NCBI GenBank assembly: GCA_015179025.1
Contig: WHUX01000319.1
Location: forward strand, 1-45,922
Length of the DNA: 45,922 nucleotides
From: Terfezia claveryi
Taxonomy: Eukaryota; Ascomycota; Pezizomycetes; Pezizales; Pezizaceae
Reading direction: 5' to 3'
The position numbers and the translations under genes are program-made. The notes under the pieces were generated by a model. That model had not been told where the DNA came from and made no database searches. It saw only the letters and a list, made by a program, of their open reading frames with translations. Of the stretch, positions 41,672 through 45,922 are shown in pieces; positions within the stretch are counted from its first letter, which is position 1, and every line of letters starts with the position of its first letter.

Positions 41672-42663
41672 CTTCCCTACATAGAAGGATTTCCTATCCT
41701 TACTTCTCTCGTTCTGCCAAATTGATTTCATATGTCCTAAGATTTGATGCATTGTCAATACATTTGCATTAACATGAATATCCTTAGTAGTTTCTTGACT
41801 CATAATTCAATCTCGTTCTTGTTGATGAGAGCTCGGTCTTATCTCGGTTCGTGGTCCTTGTTTTCCTTTAGTTTTTGACGTCTCTTGAATGTATCTTCCA
41901 TACTTCCAGTCGTCCAGAAGTCTTAGAGAATTTAGGTGTGATTCCTTGGCATTTACCAGGAATTATATTTAGGAGAGTATCCTAGCCATCTGACCTTATA
42001 TTGTCTTTCTCCCAGTTCGAGGAGCTATTCTAATTCTAATATCTTTTCAACTTCATAACGATCTCTTGAATTGGTCCTGGTTCCTGAATTGTCTGTGAGG
42101 GAACTGAGTAGGATCGTTTTTATAGTAGGGTTTGAGTTTGCTGATATGAAAAGTATTATATATGAGGTGGAGGTCAGGTTGACTAGATAGGTTAGGCTAT
42201 AGTTATTGCGTTTCTAATTACTAGAAATAATAGGAAATGGGCCTAGCCATTTTGGTTTGAGTTTAGGTAAGATATTCGATATGTTGATATTTTCTGAGGA
42301 AAGCATGACTTGTTGTCTGACTGAAAATTTGGTTGCATTGGGTAGTCTTTGTTTGCTTGAGATGCTTGAGTCTTCTTGGCGTCATAAAGGTTTTTAGACG
42401 TTACTTCATGACGTTCATTTTCCGGTACATATGCATTAATAGGGTATCGAAGTATCGATACGCCAAGATTGTATTAAATCCAAACAGTGTGTAATAGGGG
42501 CTATTCTGTCTAGCGGCGTTATACCTAGAGTTAAGTTTCAACTGTATCTCTGGTAGTTTCTGTAGCCAATCAAATCCTTCGATTTTACAGGCTCTTGCTA
42601 CTTGTAGAATTTATTTGTTCACAATTTCCGATTGTTCATCTACACGTGGATGATATGCAGTGG
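41672..42663 (-). pseudogene. Gypsy V pol remnant: integrase C-terminal part and chromodomain
   Basis: Reading leftward from 42663: TTAYHPRVDEQSEIVNK (integrase Glu region), GFDWLQKLPEIQLKLN, NSPYYTLFGFNT, then a stop-ridden linker. A chromodomain follows near 42060-41900 (YEVEKILELE*LLELGERQ, YKVRWLGYSPKYNSW). After it a basic tail runs to about 41810 and a purine tract gtagggaag precedes the LTR at 41671. Everything upstream of the integrase Glu region is displaced by Gypsy VI, so the rest of this copy probably lies beyond the window. Confidence 0.75.
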
Positions 42664-43338
42664 TGTAATGGAGAACGTTATTTCATTGCTTATATAATTG
42701 ATTATATACTTTTGTATTTCCTATATTACTACTATGTTATATAACTAAGCCTCTCAGTTGAAGGACTAGCCTTCAACCACCTCCTATTGCTTTATAAGCA
42801 TCCATAGCACGCGGAATTTGCCATGGGAAGTTCCATGGCACTTGCTATATGAAGACACCCTCATTATGGCCGTGTGACCTCTGTTTAAAGGCGTGTGAGT
42901 CATTACTATGGCCACATGACCATCGTTTATGGCGTGTGACTCATTACTATGACCACATGACCCTTTTTGTACAGTGCACCACCTTCTGATGTGCCACCCT
43001 TTATTGTATTTATTTCCTTAGTCATCAGATCTCAGAGGAGTATAAATAGGCTGCTGGATTCCCTCTGGAATCCACAGAAAGAAGCAACCAAGCAAGCACT
43101 CATAGCAAGCAAGCCTATATTCCGATCAGATCAAGATCATATAGCTTAGATAGCACAAATCATATAAGATAGATTACACCAGTTAATTACTGTTCCCTTC
43201 GGGAACGTCCCACATAGTAATCTCCCTACCTTTCTGAGGTCTTACCTCAGCAGAACCGAAATACACAAACGTCCATGCCTACGGATATAGATTGTATAAA
43301 CGGTACCGAATGAATACTATCTAGTACCATTCATTACA
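42664..43338 (+). repeat. Gypsy VI 5' LTR
   Basis: 675 bp bounded TGTAATGG...CATTCATTACA. TATA box tataaatagg at 43041; U3 repeats gtgactcattactatgacc near 42900-42960. Matches the reverse complement of 40999-41671 end to end. Confidence 0.82.
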
Positions 43339-43860
43339 TTTTTTTTAACTCACTTACCTAATCTTTAATCTTAAATCCAAGGCCTGATTAACCTTCGGAT
43401 ACTTTATTACACTCAAGCAAGTGTATACAATTCGACAAACATACCTATAAACTCGAACGTGGACATATAAAACGATATCAATATTCAACTAGCTAGCAAA
43501 TCATCCAACAAACGAGATATCAGACTCTCAACTGCAGTACATCAACAAAAAGACTTAGAAGTAAGCTAAGCAGAGCTCTAACGGGCAGTGGTATCCCACA
43601 TTAAACAATCCCACCCTCGTTCACAACACTTTTCCAATAAGATCGACAACTCATCTTGCACTCCTGGCAACCGCTATTACATCTGTACCTGTAAATCCAG
43701 TACACTATTGAAAAACCAGCCCCCCAGGTCCCAGGAATAATTGGTCTAAACAACCAAGCGTCACAATCCCAAGGCTCAAATCTTGCTACCTCCACTGCAG
43801 CCATTTCCTCCAGAAAAGAATTACCTCCATCAGAACCTTCCTTAGGCCCAGACATCTCTA
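43339..43860 (+). other. Gypsy VI leader
   Basis: AT-rich, no motif-bearing frame. It begins with a run of eight T. No tRNA-type primer site starting TGG is evident directly after the LTR. Confidence 0.4.
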
Positions 43861-45760
43861 CCAATACCTCTGCGCCCCAACGTTTACTTCAACACACCAA
43901 TCAGAAAACGTGACACTCTTGCCGGAAGAACTAGAACTAGATTCTAGACCAGTAGACGAAGAAAAACCAGGACTATAAGAAACATCAGGATCCTGACATC
44001 CATCCTCACCAGCCTCGTGAGCCACCGAGCCAACAGAACCATCAGTCGAACGGAGATCATAAGGATCATCAGCCACTACACCATCAGTACAGAAAGGTGC
44101 CAAAGAAGAAAAGTAACTCGACGATCGTATTGCATAACCAGCTGCATTTGGTTGCGGACAGACGACAAAATCAGACATAATGGTGTCTGAACTTATTAAG
44201 AAGACTAAGAGGTCGAGACGGTTAACTATATTACCCGAAGATATTAAGAAATTAGTAGAAGAAACTCCCAGAAAGACCAGATTTATAGTTCCTAACACAG
44301 AAGGGGAAATAAATCTGCCCATCGATATAGAAATAGGAGAACCAGGTGGAGCAGGAACCAAACTATATTTTAGTATGGCTTTACCTCTCGCACCAGAAGA
44401 ATTTTGGGACAGACATCTTCCAACAATTGAGGAGATTTTGAAATATACTCACTCAATGGGACATGCCCAACAGTATCATCCTGATGATACTCGACTCTTA
44501 ATGGAAGCCATAGCAAAACACTACTTATGGCTAACGCCTTACCTATTCAAAGAAGAGGATTTAGAAATGAACGCATTTTTAAGTAAAGAATTAGGAAACC
44601 TGTTGTTCCACTTTTAAGAAAACCGAATTGGGTAATAAATAACTGGGAAGAAATAATGGCATTCATGATGAGCGCACTCATCTAGAAGAATCAGCACATA
44701 CTACAGAGGATTTTTCAATCCTAGCAAAGAACTTCTAGGAGCATTCCTGAGAACCACAAAAGATCAATCGAAAGGCAAAGGTCGAGCACCTGAGACACCA
44801 GAAAGGAGGACTGGGTCAGCCTAAGAACCAGACAACAAAGACCAACCACCAGAAGATATAGAATTACCAGAAGACGATGATGATCTAGATATAGGACTAG
44901 ACCAACAGAAGCAGAAAATACAAGGAGGAGGATGAGACTCCAATGATAGCGGAGATGATAGCTTGGACTCTGATAAGCATCGTCAGTTGCAAGTCAAACT
45001 CTTAAAAGAAAACCAAAATGAAGAAAATCAGTTGAACACCAGCAATGGGAATCTACAACAGGAATGGTTATAATGGGTAACCATAAAGCAACGAATGCTT
45101 AAAAGGAATAAAGATTGATATGCCAGAAATATTAAGAGGAGAAGACAAAAAATGGCAAGACTTACAATATTATGACTCTTGGGCCACAGCAATGCAACGT
45201 TGGTTTGTTATCAAAAGAATAGATTTGGAAGGCACTTCAGCTTTGGAAATTGTTGGATTCAGAATGGAAGGAAGCGCACTTACTACTTATAATCAATTCC
45301 TAAGAAAAAAGGAAAGAATGCAACATTCTTTGGTTTCATACTAGTGCTAAGGGATTTTCTGATACCCTCTACTAGTAAGGACATTTTGTGGAAACGATGG
45401 GAGACAGCCACACCATACAAGGATGGACGTCACATGGGAATCAAACAGTTTGCCAACTGGCTTACTGAAATGCAAATCAAATTAATTGACAAGGATGGCA
45501 AACAATCAATATCGCAGGAAGTAAAAAGAAGAAAGTTTCTTAATCACCTGCCGCCATATATGTCAGCTACATTAATTCCTTTAATCAAAGAAGAATGGTC
45601 ATATGATCAGCTCGTACATCAAGCGGAGTCATATGAAGCTTCTAAGAAGGATATTGCCCCACCATCCACAACAAATACATCCCAACGACAACACTCTCGG
45701 AATGAAAATCGAAGTTATGTCTACACAGGACCAGAATTAATGACAAAAAACAGGATTTAA
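43861..45760 (+). pseudogene. Gypsy VI gag, broken by stops and shifts
   Basis: A frame readable from about 43866 (CAPTFTSTHQSENVTLLPEE) passes six stops, most restored by CAA or CGA, into MVSELIKKTKRSRR at 44180 and APEEFWDRHLPTIEEIL. After 44617 come frames with KDQSKGKGRAPETPERR and the acidic IELPEDDDDLDIGLDQQ. The Gag core then follows: YYDSWATAMQRWFVIKRID, GFRMEGSALTTYNQF, and in the next frame LRDFLIPSTSKDILWKRWE, QFANWLTEMQIKLIDKDG, EVKRRKFLNHLPPYM, YDQLVHQAESYEASKKD. This is the Retrotrans_gag pattern. A partial knuckle (PGHSYKDC) is readable at the window end. Confidence 0.8.
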
Positions 45761-45922
45761 TCCTAGCAGCAATCCCAACACCAAACCTAACACAGGAAAT
45801 TGGAAGGACTCAGATTGGGACACCATCACAAAAAAATTAGATCAGAAACAAAGATGCAATTAATTAGAGACAAGAAATATCTATGGTGTTGAACCCTGGA
45901 CACTCCTACAAGGACTGTAGGA
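45761..45922 (+). other. Gypsy VI gag C-terminus, zinc knuckle at window edge
   Basis: A frame with NPSSNPNTKPNTGNWKDSDW is followed after a stop by YLWC and, one frame over, PGHSYKDCR. Together they fit C-x2-C-x3-G-H-x4-C with a 1-nt shift. The element continues beyond 45922. Confidence 0.55.

Larger units (their letters stand above)
42664..45922 (+). mobile_element. Gypsy VI: plus-strand element of the same family, running off the window
   Basis: The 5' LTR 42664-43338 is followed by an AT-rich leader and gag. The LTR is inverted relative to Gypsy V, so VI inserted head-to-head into the integrase of V. The 3' part is not in the window, so its target-site duplication cannot be checked. Confidence 0.75.

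Noticed and set aside
43601..44361. Two overlapping minus-strand frames diverging from the Gypsy VI gag start, suggesting an antisense gene
   Set aside because: The plus strand in this interval is a gag frame whose six stops are mostly CAA/CGA changes; the antisense frame is open as a by-product and bears no motif.

Overview
ORGANISM. The window is a gene-poor, transposon-packed stretch of a filamentous fungal (Dikarya) genome. Short spliceosomal introns (45-80 nt, GTAAGT/GTGAGT donors, CTAAC-type branch sites), fungal Ty3/Gypsy elements with chromodomains, Ty1/Copia elements, a hAT transposase and a Plavaka (CACTA-like) transposase all point there. Nearly every coding region is broken by in-frame stops of the type CAA/CAG/CGA to TAA/TAG/TGA or TGG to TAG, and LTR pairs differ almost only by transitions. 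This is the signature of repeat-induced point mutation (RIP) or a similar process, which suggests a Pezizomycotina ascomycete. Plavaka, DUF6532-like and TET/JBP-like genes are best known from mushrooms, so the phylum stays open. No intact host housekeeping gene was found.

LAYOUT 1-17.3 kb. A direct repeat (1-138 / 1152-1286) lies before a relic of a TET/JBP-like 2-oxoglutarate/Fe(II) dioxygenase (1258-1836, +). There follow a spliced orphan pseudogene (3473-4572, -), several 12-bp minisatellites, a decayed DUF6532-like gene (6578-7860, -) with a second decayed orphan beside it (8299-9567, -), a MITE (9970-10215), a spliced orphan pseudogene whose first intron is filled by a minisatellite (10650-11544, +), a full-length but broken Plavaka transposase (12117-15049, +), and a multi-exon zinc-knuckle orphan (15433-16534, -).

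LAYOUT 17.3-41 kb. This is a five-level nest. A hAT transposase gene (17335-40998, +) is split in its BED zinc finger by a minus-strand Gypsy element (IV, 17669-38984, TSD tggaa). That element is split in its reverse transcriptase by a plus-strand Gypsy element (I, 20846-35549, TSD tcctt). Element I is split between RNase H and integrase by a minus-strand, internally deleted Copia element (II, 24940-33373, TSD cccag). Element II is split inside its own LTR by a nearly complete plus-strand Copia element (III, 26905-32730, TSD tatat). Orientation alternates -,+,-,+ and LTR divergence falls from outside to inside, so the order of events can be read directly.

LAYOUT 41-45.9 kb. The hAT C-terminus is cut by a further minus-strand Gypsy copy (V, LTR 40999-41671 plus integrase/chromodomain remnant). 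That copy is entered head-to-head by a plus-strand copy of the same family (VI, LTR 42664-43338, gag running off the window end).

HIGHLIGHTS. Gypsy IV carries a textbook programmed -1 frameshift signal between gag and pol (GGGAAAC, 5-nt spacer, 8-bp hairpin). Both Copia elements have primer-binding sites complementary to the anticodon arm of initiator tRNA-Met. The Gypsy I LTR is built of tandem palindromes. Minisatellites with a shared CATGACAA-like core occur at three separate loci, one of them inside an intron.
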